Below are positions 8,828 through 16,950 of a DNA stretch of 64,000 nucleotides, in pieces. Position 1 is the first letter of the stretch. Each line of letters begins with the position of its first letter. The notes beneath the pieces are model-generated. The model was not told the DNA's origin, searched no databases, and was given only the letters and a program-made list of their open reading frames with translations. Source of the stretch: Kitasatospora terrestris (GTDB taxonomy: Bacteria; Actinomycetota; Actinomycetes; Streptomycetales; Streptomycetaceae); contig NZ_BAABIS010000001.1 in assembly GCF_039542905.1 (NCBI RefSeq), positions 6,138,001-6,202,000 of the forward strand, read 5' to 3'. A program made the translations under genes and the position numbers.

Positions 8828-10213
8828 ATGACCGAGACCGCGCACGGAGAGATCGAACCGGTGAGCCCCAAGCAGGCCGCGGCCGCTGACCCGTACTTCC
8901 CCGCCAACGGTGACCACCGCTGGCACGCCCACCGCTACGAGCTCACCCTCGACTACCGGCCGGGCCCCAACCGGCTGGCCGGCTCGGCCCGGATCAACGC
9001 CATAGCGGGCCCGGTGCAGCTGCGCGAGTTCGCCCTGGACCTGGCCGACTTCCGGATCGGCCGGGTGCTGGTCGACGGCCGGGCCGCGCACTACGCCCAC
9101 CGCGGCGGCAAGCTGCGGGTCAAGCCCGCCAAGGCGCCCGCCGCCGGGGCCGCCTTCACCGTCGAGGTGCACTGGTCGGGCAACCCCAGGCCGGTCCGCA
9201 GCCCCTGGGGCGGCCTCGGCTGGGAGGAGCTGACCGACGGCGCCCTGGTCGCCAGCCAGCCGGTCGGCGCGCCCTCCTGGTACCCATGCAACGACCGGCC
9301 CTCCGACAAGGCCAGTTACCAGATCTCGCTCACCACGCCGTCCCCGTACACCGTGGTCACCGGTGGGCGGCTGCTCACCCGCACCACCCGGGCCTCCGCC
9401 ACCACCTGGGTGTACGAGCAGTCCGCACCGACCGCCAGCTACCTGGTCGGCGTCTCCATCGGCCCGTACCGGGCGGTCCCGCTGGCCGAGCGGGAGACCG
9501 GCCAGGTGCCGCAGACCGGGTACGTGCCGGCCGCGCTGCGCGAGCGCTTCGAGCACGACTTCGCCCGGCAGCCGCAGATGATGTGGCTCTTCGAGGACCT
9601 CTTCGGCCCGTACCCCTTCGACGGGTACACCGTGGTGGTCGCCGACGAGGAGCTGGACGTGCCGGTCGAGGCCCAGGGCCTGGCCACCTTCGGCACCAAC
9701 CACGTGGACGGCGCCCGCGGCGCCGAGCGGCTGGTCGCGCACGAGCTGGCCCACCAGTGGTTCGGCAACAGCGTGACCGTCGGCGGCTGGCAGCACATCT
9801 GGCTGAACGAGGGTTTCGCCAAGTACGCCGAGTGGCTGTGGTCCGAGCGCTCCGGCGGGGTGTCCGCCCAGCGCAAGGCCGAGGCCGCGTACCGGCAGCT
9901 GCTCGGCCTGCCGCAGGACCTGCGGATCGGCGACCCCGGCCGGCGGCTGATGTTCGACGACCGGGTCTACGAGCGCGGGGGCCTCACCGTCCACGCCCTG
10001 CGGGTCGCCCTGGGCGACGAGGCGTTCTTCCGGATGGTCCGCGACTGGGCCACCACCCGCCGCCACTCGGTGGTCACCACCGCGGACTTCACCGCCCACG
10101 CCGCCCGCTACAGCCCCCACCGCCTCACCCCGCTCCTCACCGGGTGGCTCGACACCGGCGCCCTCCCCCCGCTCCCGGTCCTCGGGCCGGCGGGCCGCGC
10201 CGGCGGTCAGTAG
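8828..10213 (+). CDS. M1-family zinc aminopeptidase, candidate polylysine-degrading enzyme
   Basis: A 461-residue gluzincin. The zinc site is complete: H305-E306-x-x-H309 and E328 in NEGFAKY, the spacing typical of M1 peptidases. A GAMEN-like substrate loop is replaced by VPVEAQGLATF near residues 277-287. No signal peptide or membrane segment is evident. The gene starts 7 bases after the stop of the Pls-like synthetase, with no clear ribosome site in the gap, so translation is probably coupled. Epsilon-polylysine producers carry a zinc aminopeptidase (Pld) that degrades the polymer and protects the cell. The close pairing here suggests the same task, but a general aminopeptidase role cannot be excluded. 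It is shorter than aminopeptidase N (about 850 residues), lacking the large C-terminal helical domain. Confidence 0.85.
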   Translation: MTETAHGEIEPVSPKQAAAADPYFPANGDHRWHAHRYELTLDYRPGPNRLAGSARINAIAGPVQLREFALDLADFRIGRVLVDGRAAHYAHRGGKLRVKPAKAPAAGAAFTVEVHWSGNPRPVRSPWGGLGWEELTDGALVASQPVGAPSWYPCNDRPSDKASYQISLTTPSPYTVVTGGRLLTRTTRASATTWVYEQSAPTASYLVGVSIGPYRAVPLAERETGQVPQTGYVPAALRERFEHDFARQPQMMWLFEDLFGPYPFDGYTVVVADEELDVPVEAQGLATFGTNHVDGARGAERLVAHELAHQWFGNSVTVGGWQHIWLNEGFAKYAEWLWSERSGGVSAQRKAEAAYRQLLGLPQDLRIGDPGRRLMFDDRVYERGGLTVHALRVALGDEAFFRMVRDWATTRRHSVVTTADFTAHAARYSPHRLTPLLTGWLDTGALPPLPVLGPAGRAGGQ

Positions 10214-10226
10214 ACGCCGGTCAGTA

Positions 10227-13200
10227 TCAGTAGACGTCGCGGGCGTAGCGCTTCTCTGCGGAGAGCCGCTTGAGCCAGGCGGCGGCCTCGTCCTCGCCGA
10301 GGCCGCCGTGGGCGACGGCTATCTCGCGCAGGGTGCGGTCCACGTCCTTGGCCATCCGGTTGGCGTCGCCGCAGACGTAGAAGTGGGCGCCGTCCTGCAG
10401 CCAGGACCAGAGCTGGGCGCCGTGCTCGCGCATCCGGTCCTGGACGTAGACCTTGTTGCGCTGGTCGCGGGAGAAGGCCAGGTCCAGGCGGGTCAGCGTG
10501 CCGTGGCGGTGCAGCTCCTCCAGCTCCTCGCGGTAGTAGAAGTCGGTGGCCCGGCGCTGCTCGCCGAAGAGCAGCCAGTTGCCGCCGTGGTGGCCGCGGG
10601 CCCGGCGCTCCTCCAGGAACCCGAGGAAGGGCGCCACGCCGGTGCCGGGGCCGACCATCACCGCCGGGACGGCGGGGTCGGCGGGCGGCCGGAAGTGCGC
10701 CGAGCGCTGCACGAACACCGGGACGGGGCTGTCCGGCCCGGCGTCGGCGAGGAAGGTGGAGGCGACGCCCTTGCGGAGCCGGCCGCTGCGGCCCTCGTAG
10801 CGCAGCACGGACACGGTGAGCGAGACGTGCCGCGGGTCGGCGAGCGGGCTGGAGGATATCGAGTACAGCCGGGGCTGCAGCCGCTTCAGCCGGTCGGCCC
10901 ACTCCTGGGCGGACACCCGGACGGGGTACTCGGCGAGCACGTCCGCCGCCTGCCGGTCCCAGGCCCACTGCGCCAGTTCGCCCTTGTTGTCCGGGCGGAG
11001 CAGCTTGCGCAGGGTCCGGTCGCCGGTCCGGTCGGCGGCGAGCCGCAGCAGGTCGGGGGTGATCCTGGTGATGTCCAGGTGGCGTTCCAGCGCCTCGCCG
11101 AACGGCAGCGGGTCGAGGCCGCCGAGGGCCACCTCGGCGTTCCGGTCGAGGCCGGTGGCGGCGAGCCATTCGTCGACCAGGTCGGGGCAGTTGACCGGCC
11201 ACACGCCGAGCGCGTCGCCCGCCTCGTACGCCGGGCCGTCCTCGCCGAGGTCGAAGGTGAACCGCCGGACCTCCTTGGCCGCGCCCGGCAGGCTGAGCAG
11301 CCGGTTGCCGACCAGCCGGGCGGTGTGCGGGGCGGCCTTGGAGGGGCGGCCGCCGGCCGGCGACGCCGAGGGCGCCGCGGCGGCGGCCGGGGCGGCGGCG
11401 GTGCCGAGCAGGCCGAGCACCTCGGTCAGCCACTCCTCGGCGGGCTGCTCGAAGTCCGGTTCGCAGTCCCGGCGTTCCAGCAGCCGGACGCCGCCGAGCT
11501 CGCCGAGCCGGGCGTCCAGCCGGCGGCCGTGGCCGCAGAAGTCGTCGTAGTTGGAGTCGCCGAACGCCAGCACCGCGTAGCGCAGGTCGGCGAAGCGGCG
11601 GGCGTCGGCGGCGTTCAGCGACTGCCAGAAGTCGGCCCCGTTGTCGGGCGCGTCGCCGTCGCCGAAGGTGGAAGTGACCACCAGCAGGTCGGTGCCGGGC
11701 ACGATCGTGCCGGGCGGGCAGTCGGCCATCGACAGGACCGAGGCGGTGCGGCCGGAGGCGGTCAGGCGTCCGGCGACGGTGGTGGCGAACTCCTCGGCGT
11801 TGCCGGTCTGCGAGGCCCACAGGACGAGCACCCGGCGGCCGGGCGGGGCCGGGGCGTCGGCCCCGGGTGCGGGGGAGAGGACGGTGGAGCGGTCGGTGGA
11901 GCGGGAGAACAGCCCGGCGAGCATCCCGTCCACCCACAGCGCGTGCTCGCGGGCGAACGGCGCCCCGACGGGCAGCGCGGGCACCCCGACGGCGGCGGGC
12001 GCGGCGGCCACGCCGACCAGGAAGCCCGCCAGGTACCGCCGTTCGTCCTCCGCCAGGACCGGGGGCACCAGCTCGGCGACGCCGAAGACCTCGGCCAGCG
12101 AGGGCAGCGGCCCCGCCGGGCCCGGCCCGCCGCCGGGCCGGGGCGCCGCGGCGGCCTCGGCGGGTGCGGCGGGTGCGGCTGATCCGGTGGTCCCGGCACG
12201 TCCGGAGCCGGCGGCGGTGAAGTCCGGCACGGGAACGGTGGAGCGGCTCAGCGCGACGGCGCAGAACTTCAGCTCCGGCTGCTGGGAGACCGGGTCGACC
12301 GCGTCCGAGGTGACCGCGTTGACGCTCAGGTACTCGCCGAACAGGTCGTTCCAGTGCATCGGCGCGAAGCAGGTGCCCTGCCGCACCCGGTCGGTGACCA
12401 CGGCGGGCAGCACGGCCCGGCCGCGCCGGGAGGCGATCTCGACCGCGTCCCCGTCCGCGAGGCCGAGCGCTTCCGCGTCCAGCGGGTGGATCTCGACGAA
12501 CGGGCCGGGGTTGAGCCGGTTCAGCTTGGCGACCTTGCCGGTCTTGGTCAGGGTGTGCCACTGGTGCTGGACCCGGCCGGTGTTCAGCACGAACGGGAAG
12601 TCTTCGTCCGGGAGTTCGGCCGGGTCGGCGTGCGGCCGGGCGTGGAAGACGGCCCGCCCGCTGGGGGTCGGGAAGGCCAGCGCGGGCCGGGTGCCGTCCT
12701 CGCGGACCAGCAGCTGCTGGCTGACGCCGTCGTTGCGGTAGCGCACCGGGTTGCGGTCCGGACCGTCCTCGGCGGCGGCCGGCCACTGCACCGGGGTCCG
12801 CCGCAGCCGCTCGTACGAGACACCGCGCAGGTCCCAGCCGGTCTTCGGGTTCCGGAAGCGCTTGAGCTCCTCGAAGACCTCCTCGGCGCTCGCGTAGGCG
12901 AACGCCTCGGCGAAGCCCATCGCGCAGGCCACCCGGGCGATCAACTGCCAGTCGGGCAGCGCCTGTCCGGGTGGGTCGAGGACGCCCTGCACCAGCGTCA
13001 GGTTGCGTTCGGAGTTGACCTGCACGCCGTCGGACTCGGCCCAGAGCGTGGCGGGCAGCACCAGGTCGGCGTACGCGTTGGTCTCGGTGTCGGCGAACAC
13101 GTCCTGGGTGATCACCAGTTCGGCGGCCTCCAGGCCCTCGATCACGGTCCGCCGGTTGGCCACCGAGGCGACCGGGTTGGTGCAGATGATCCAGCACGCC

Positions 13201-14426
13201 TTGACCCGGCCGGCCGCCATCCGCTCGAACAGCTCGATCGTGCCGCCGCCGACCTCGGTGCGCAGGGTGCCCTCCGGCAGGCCCCACACCTCCTCGGTGA
13301 ACCGCCGCTCCTCCGCCACCAGGACGGAGCGCTGGCCGGGCAGGCCCGGGCCCATGTAGCCCATCTCCCGGCCGCCCATGGCGTTCGGCTGGCCGGTGAG
13401 CGAGAACGGGCCGCTGCCCGGACGGCAGATCGCGCCGGTCGCCAGGTGCAGGTTGACCAGGGCGTTGGTGTTCCAGGTGCCGTGGGTGGACTGGTTGAGG
13501 CCCATGGTCCAGCAGCTCATCCACTCGCCGGCCTCGCCGATCAGCCGGGCCGCCTCGCGGATCGACTCCTCGGGCAGACCGGTCAGTTCGGCGACCTTCG
13601 CCGGCGGGTAGTCGGCCAGGAAGGCCGGCAGCTGCTCCCAGCCCTCGGTGTGCTCGGCGATGAACTCCTGGTCGGTGAAGCCGCCTTCGACCAGCAGGTG
13701 GAGCAGGCCGTTCAGCAGCGCCAGGTCGGTGCCGGGCCGGATCTGCAGGAACAGGTCGGCCTTGGCGGCGGTCGCGGAGCGCCGCGGGTCCACCACGATC
13801 AGCTTGGCGCCGGCCTTCACGCGGTCCATCATCCGCAGGAACAGGATCGGGTGGCAGTCGGCCATGTTGGAGCCGATCACCAGGAAGACGTCGGCGTGGT
13901 CGAAGTCCCGGTACGAGCCGGGCGGGCCGTCCGCACCGAGCGAGAGCTTGTAGCCGCTGCCCGCACTGGCCATGCACAGACGGGAGTTGGACTCGATGGA
14001 GTTGGTCCGCACGAAGCCCTTGGCCAGCTTGTTGGCCAGGTACTGCGCCTCCAGGCTCATCTGGCCGGAGACGTAGAAGGCGAGCGCGTCCGGGCCGTGC
14101 TCGTCCAGGACCGCGCGCAGCCGGCGGGCGGTCTCGGCGATCGCCTCGTCCACGTCCAGCGGCTCGGGTTCGGCGCCCCGGTCGGTGCGGTGCAGCGCGG
14201 TGGTCAGCCGGCCGGGCGCGGACATCAGCTCGGCACCGGTCGCGCCCTTGGTGCACAGCCGGCCCGCGTTCGCCGGGTGCTCGGGGTCGCCCGAGACCTT
14301 CGCGACGGTGCGCCGGCCGGCCGCGTCGCGGCCGATCTCCAGGACGATCCCGCAGCCGACGCCGCAGTACGAGCAGACCGTCCGCACCCGGTCGCCCGCC
14401 GGTGTGCCCGCCGTCGCTGCCGTCAC
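10227..14426 (-). CDS. Assimilatory nitrate reductase fused to a CPR-type flavoprotein reductase
   Basis: 1399 residues in two halves. The first half is a molybdopterin-bisMGD oxidoreductase. It has a [4Fe-4S] site CSYCGVGCG at the N-terminus closed by GRLCTKG, a Mo-ligand cysteine in SRLCMASAG near residue 151, and a dinucleotide-binding beta-barrel from about 600 to 720 (NTGRVQHQWHT). The second half is a diflavin reductase: flavodoxin (VLWASQTGNAEEF, near 865), FAD domain (RLYSISSSP near 1190), and NADPH domain (GPGTGVAPFLGF, YVCGDANRMAKDV near 1350), ending YARDVY. Such a chain could reduce nitrate to nitrite directly with NAD(P)H in the cytosol. A linker rich in Ala and Pro joins the halves near residue 730-840. 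The GTG start at 14426 follows AGGAGG by 8 bases. Candidate GlnR sites lie 50-85 bases upstream. Confidence 0.9.
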   Translation of the reverse strand: MTAATAGTPAGDRVRTVCSYCGVGCGIVLEIGRDAAGRRTVAKVSGDPEHPANAGRLCTKGATGAELMSAPGRLTTALHRTDRGAEPEPLDVDEAIAETARRLRAVLDEHGPDALAFYVSGQMSLEAQYLANKLAKGFVRTNSIESNSRLCMASAGSGYKLSLGADGPPGSYRDFDHADVFLVIGSNMADCHPILFLRMMDRVKAGAKLIVVDPRRSATAAKADLFLQIRPGTDLALLNGLLHLLVEGGFTDQEFIAEHTEGWEQLPAFLADYPPAKVAELTGLPEESIREAARLIGEAGEWMSCWTMGLNQSTHGTWNTNALVNLHLATGAICRPGSGPFSLTGQPNAMGGREMGYMGPGLPGQRSVLVAEERRFTEEVWGLPEGTLRTEVGGGTIELFERMAAGRVKACWIICTNPVASVANRRTVIEGLEAAELVITQDVFADTETNAYADLVLPATLWAESDGVQVNSERNLTLVQGVLDPPGQALPDWQLIARVACAMGFAEAFAYASAEEVFEELKRFRNPKTGWDLRGVSYERLRRTPVQWPAAAEDGPDRNPVRYRNDGVSQQLLVREDGTRPALAFPTPSGRAVFHARPHADPAELPDEDFPFVLNTGRVQHQWHTLTKTGKVAKLNRLNPGPFVEIHPLDAEALGLADGDAVEIASRRGRAVLPAVVTDRVRQGTCFAPMHWNDLFGEYLSVNAVTSDAVDPVSQQPELKFCAVALSRSTVPVPDFTAAGSGRAGTTGSAAPAAPAEAAAAPRPGGGPGPAGPLPSLAEVFGVAELVPPVLAEDERRYLAGFLVGVAAAPAAVGVPALPVGAPFAREHALWVDGMLAGLFSRSTDRSTVLSPAPGADAPAPPGRRVLVLWASQTGNAEEFATTVAGRLTASGRTASVLSMADCPPGTIVPGTDLLVVTSTFGDGDAPDNGADFWQSLNAADARRFADLRYAVLAFGDSNYDDFCGHGRRLDARLGELGGVRLLERRDCEPDFEQPAEEWLTEVLGLLGTAAAPAAAAAPSASPAGGRPSKAAPHTARLVGNRLLSLPGAAKEVRRFTFDLGEDGPAYEAGDALGVWPVNCPDLVDEWLAATGLDRNAEVALGGLDPLPFGEALERHLDITRITPDLLRLAADRTGDRTLRKLLRPDNKGELAQWAWDRQAADVLAEYPVRVSAQEWADRLKRLQPRLYSISSSPLADPRHVSLTVSVLRYEGRSGRLRKGVASTFLADAGPDSPVPVFVQRSAHFRPPADPAVPAVMVGPGTGVAPFLGFLEERRARGHHGGNWLLFGEQRRATDFYYREELEELHRHGTLTRLDLAFSRDQRNKVYVQDRMREHGAQLWSWLQDGAHFYVCGDANRMAKDVDRTLREIAVAHGGLGEDEAAAWLKRLSAEKRYARDVY

Positions 14427-14473
14427 CCTCTGGCCTCCTCGATCCGATGCGAGGCCCAAGCTAGGCAGCTCCT

Positions 14474-14512
14474 GTTGCGGGCAGGTGACATCGGACGGCC
14501 CCCCGCCGTTAC
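14474..14512 (-). promoter_or_regulatory. GlnR-box-like sites upstream of the nitrate reductase
   Basis: Read on the minus strand, GTCAC-N6-GCAAC (14489-14474) matches the GlnR pattern gTnAc-n6-GaAAc with one mismatch. A second a-site GTAAC starts at 14512, 23 bases upstream, close to the two-turn spacing of tandem GlnR boxes, though its own b-site is poor. The sites lie 48-86 bases before the GTG. GlnR is the known activator of nitrate assimilation genes in actinobacteria; binding here is inference. Confidence 0.45.
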
Positions 14513-14593
14513 GCGTGCCGCACCGGCGGGGGCGCAACCTGTGAGGTCGGGGAGGGTCGGCGGGATGTGCCCGGCCCGGTGGGCGGGGCCCGG

Positions 14594-15409
14594 TCAGGGG
14601 CCGGTGGCCACGGTCTGCGGGTCGGTCCAGAAGACGGCCAGCGCGCCGTCCTTGAACGGCTGCGGGCTGACGCTCAGGTCGCCGGAGAACGGCCGGTCCA
14701 GCACCACCACCAGCAGCAGGCTGAACCCGATCAGCGCGGCCACCGAGCCGACGAACAGCAGCTGGATGCGGCGGCTGCGGATTCCGTACAGGAAGGTCAG
14801 CGGCAGGATCACCACCGCGCCGCCGAACACCAGCACCTGCAGCAGGACGGGCAGCTGCTGGTGGCTCTGGGTGATCCGGGCCCGGCGCTGGGCGACCACC
14901 TGGTCGAGGTTGGTGACCGCCTGCTCGTAGAAGGTCTGCTCGGTCCCGGTGGTCGGCTCGTACCCGCGCAGCGCGTGGTACACCGCCTCCAGCTTGGGCG
15001 AGGTGCGGCCGTAGTCGCCGCTGCCGTCGCGCATCAGCGGCCACTGCTGCTCGACCACCGCGTGCACGTAGCTGCCCACCGCGGTCTGCACCTCGGTGCG
15101 CGGGCCGGGCGGGAACGCCTGGGCGTCCCGGACGATCTGCGCCGCGGCGGTGGCCTCGGTGGCGATGACCGACTCGGCGCTCTGCAACTGCGTCCACAGG
15201 TTGACGATCACGAAGGCCAGGATCACCCCGTAGATCGCGCCGAACATGGAGAGCACCACCCCGACCATCTCGTTGTGGCCGCCCTCGGCGGTCGCCGGGT
15301 GGTACCGGCGGGTGAGCGCGCTGCCCAGCACCGCCAGCACGACGATCCCGCCGACCACCACCACGCCGAGGGTGAAGGTGGACAGGTGGTTGAGCAGCCA
15401 GAGTTCCAC
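14594..15409 (-). CDS. DUF4239 (bestrophin-like) membrane protein
   Basis: 271 residues. Two hydrophobic segments lie at the N-terminus (residues 10-32 and 50-70, the second in SMFGAIYGVILAFVIVNLW) and two near the C-terminus (about 195-240). Between them is a long amphipathic helical region with conserved Glu and Ala (ESVIATEATAAAQIVRDAQAFP). This pattern fits the DUF4239 family, distantly related to bestrophin channels, with no established function. It stands alone, in the same direction as the M20-like gene upstream but separated by 194 bases, and 167 bases before the nitrate reductase start. The ATG is the first in frame. Confidence 0.75.
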   Translation of the reverse strand: MELWLLNHLSTFTLGVVVVGGIVVLAVLGSALTRRYHPATAEGGHNEMVGVVLSMFGAIYGVILAFVIVNLWTQLQSAESVIATEATAAAQIVRDAQAFPPGPRTEVQTAVGSYVHAVVEQQWPLMRDGSGDYGRTSPKLEAVYHALRGYEPTTGTEQTFYEQAVTNLDQVVAQRRARITQSHQQLPVLLQVLVFGGAVVILPLTFLYGIRSRRIQLLFVGSVAALIGFSLLLVVVLDRPFSGDLSVSPQPFKDGALAVFWTDPQTVATGP

Positions 15410-15580
15410 CGCTCAGACTCCGGCCCGGACGGCCACGACGGCCACGACGGGCGCGGGGGAGGCGGCGGAGGGGGAGCGGAGGCAGGAGTCGGTCACCGTG
15501 CGAGCCTACGGGCGGGACGGGCCGCCAGGAGGCGCGACCGGCTCATGATCACCCGCACGGGCGCTGCTCCGGCGGGCAGT

Positions 15581-15598
15581 TGACCGGGCGTCCGGTCA
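15581..15598 (-). terminator. Stem-loop just after the M20-like gene
   Basis: Arms TGACCGG (15581-15587) and CCGGTCA (15592-15598) with a GCGT loop lie 5 bases past the stop of the minus-strand M20-like gene. A second CCGGTCA copy follows at 15599. The position suits transcription termination; there is no T-run. Confidence 0.4.
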
Positions 15599-15603
15599 GC
15601 CGG

Positions 15604-16950
15604 TCAGCCGTCCGTGGTGGATGCGGTGGAGGTGGAGGTGGTGGATGCGGCGAACGCGGTGAGCAGCCGGGCGACGGCGTCGGCGAACTCGTCGAGCCGG
15701 TCGAGGTCCACGGACTCGCCCGCGTCGCCGGTGGCAGGGACGGCGGTGCCGGGGCCGAACAGCACGGTGAGGGTGTCCGGCAGCCCGGCGGTCCAGATCG
15801 CGTCGCTGTCGAACGCGGGCTCCTCCCCGGGCCACCGGGCGAGGCCGGCCCGGGTCAGCAGCCGCTCCAGCGCCGGGTGGCGGGAGTCCAGTACGGGCAG
15901 CCCGCGCTGCAGCCACTCCACGGCGGTGATCCGGGCGCACTCCCCGGCGGTCCGGGCGAGGCCGGGCAGGTCGGCGAAGTCCGTCCGGAAGCGGGCCAGC
16001 CCGCCGGCCACGGCCGCCTCCACCGTCCGCTCCGCCGCGCGCCCGGCCGCCGCGTCCCCGTACGGCAGCTCCAGCAGCAACTCGCCGCCACCCGCGGCCA
16101 CGCCGGGCAGCGGACCGGCCGTGAGCCCGCCGATCCGCACCGGCCGGTCGGCGAGCTCGCGGGCCAGGTACTGGGCGAGGAAGCCCAGCAGCACCGCCGC
16201 CTCGATGCGCCCGTCCGTCCGGTCGGCGGCCACGTCCTCGCCGCGGACCCGCAGCCGGGCCGTCGAGGCGGCGGTCGCCCGGGGGAGCCAGCGCAGACCG
16301 GTCGGCGCGCAGAAGACGTTCAGCGCGCCGACGTACCCGCGCTCCACCAGCGGACGGGTGCCCAGCACACCACCGGCCCCGCCCGCCGCCAGCTGGACCA
16401 GCACGGTGATCCGCTCCCCCAGGGCGGGCGCCATCGCCAGCGCCGCCCGGATCCCGGCCAGCAGCGCCACCGCCGGGCCCGCGCCGCCGTTCGCGCCGGG
16501 CCCGCGGACCCGCCGCCCGTCGAAGGAGACCGGCGCCGACCCGGGGGCGGCGTCCAGCCGCACGTTGACCATCACCGTGCGGGCCGCGGAACGCGCCGGC
16601 CCGAGCCGCAGCACCAGGCTGGGCCGGTCCGCCAGGTAACCCGGCCGCTCGGCCACGGCCCGGCGGACCGCCGGCGGCACGTCCGGGCGGTCCAGCTCCG
16701 CCGGCAGCGGCGAGCCGAAGTGCACCGTCGCCAACCCCAGCCGGTCGGCCGCCGCGGCGTACCGCTCCATGGCCCGCACGGTGTCCGGCACCGGCCCGCC
16801 GGCCCCGTCCGCCCACGGACCGCCCGCCAGGGACAGGGCCTCCGTCCGGCCGTCCGCCGGAGGAGCCGCCGGCGTCCGCAGCAGGTGCAGCAGCAGCTCG
16901 CAGTCGACCGGCAGCAGCCCGGTCGCCGCCCACACCGGGACGGGGCTCAT
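15604..16950 (-). CDS. M20-family peptidase homologue lacking the metal ligands
   Basis: 448 residues with the outline of M20 dinuclear zinc amidohydrolases. The hydrophobic strand MVNVRLDAAP near residues 127-136 sits where active members have HxD; here the His is Arg131. The RGPGANGGAG stretch replaces the GR-G-DMKGG bridge Asp. AAGGAGGVLG replaces the E-E pair. Near the end, FGPGT is followed by ATGDAGESVDLDRL without the final His. An active dinuclear metal site therefore looks unlikely, and a binding or regulatory role is more plausible than peptidase activity. Its ATG overlaps the stop of the FAD enzyme upstream (ATGA), so both are made from one message. The C-terminus is a Thr/Ser-rich run (TTSTSTASTTDG). 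Confidence 0.65.
   Translation of the reverse strand: MSPVPVWAATGLLPVDCELLLHLLRTPAAPPADGRTEALSLAGGPWADGAGGPVPDTVRAMERYAAAADRLGLATVHFGSPLPAELDRPDVPPAVRRAVAERPGYLADRPSLVLRLGPARSAARTVMVNVRLDAAPGSAPVSFDGRRVRGPGANGGAGPAVALLAGIRAALAMAPALGERITVLVQLAAGGAGGVLGTRPLVERGYVGALNVFCAPTGLRWLPRATAASTARLRVRGEDVAADRTDGRIEAAVLLGFLAQYLARELADRPVRIGGLTAGPLPGVAAGGGELLLELPYGDAAAGRAAERTVEAAVAGGLARFRTDFADLPGLARTAGECARITAVEWLQRGLPVLDSRHPALERLLTRAGLARWPGEEPAFDSDAIWTAGLPDTLTVLFGPGTAVPATGDAGESVDLDRLDEFADAVARLLTAFAASTTSTSTASTTDG

Noticed and set aside
4285..8907. A minus-strand open frame of 1540 codons opposite the Pls-like gene
   Set aside because: It is a shadow of high-GC codon bias: composition is Gly/Arg/Gln-rich with no domains, and the plus strand carries clear NRPS motifs.
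12354..14930. Plus-strand frame of 858 codons across the nitrate reductase
   Set aside because: No recognisable domain; the minus-strand frame carries Fe-S, Mo and flavin motifs in order.
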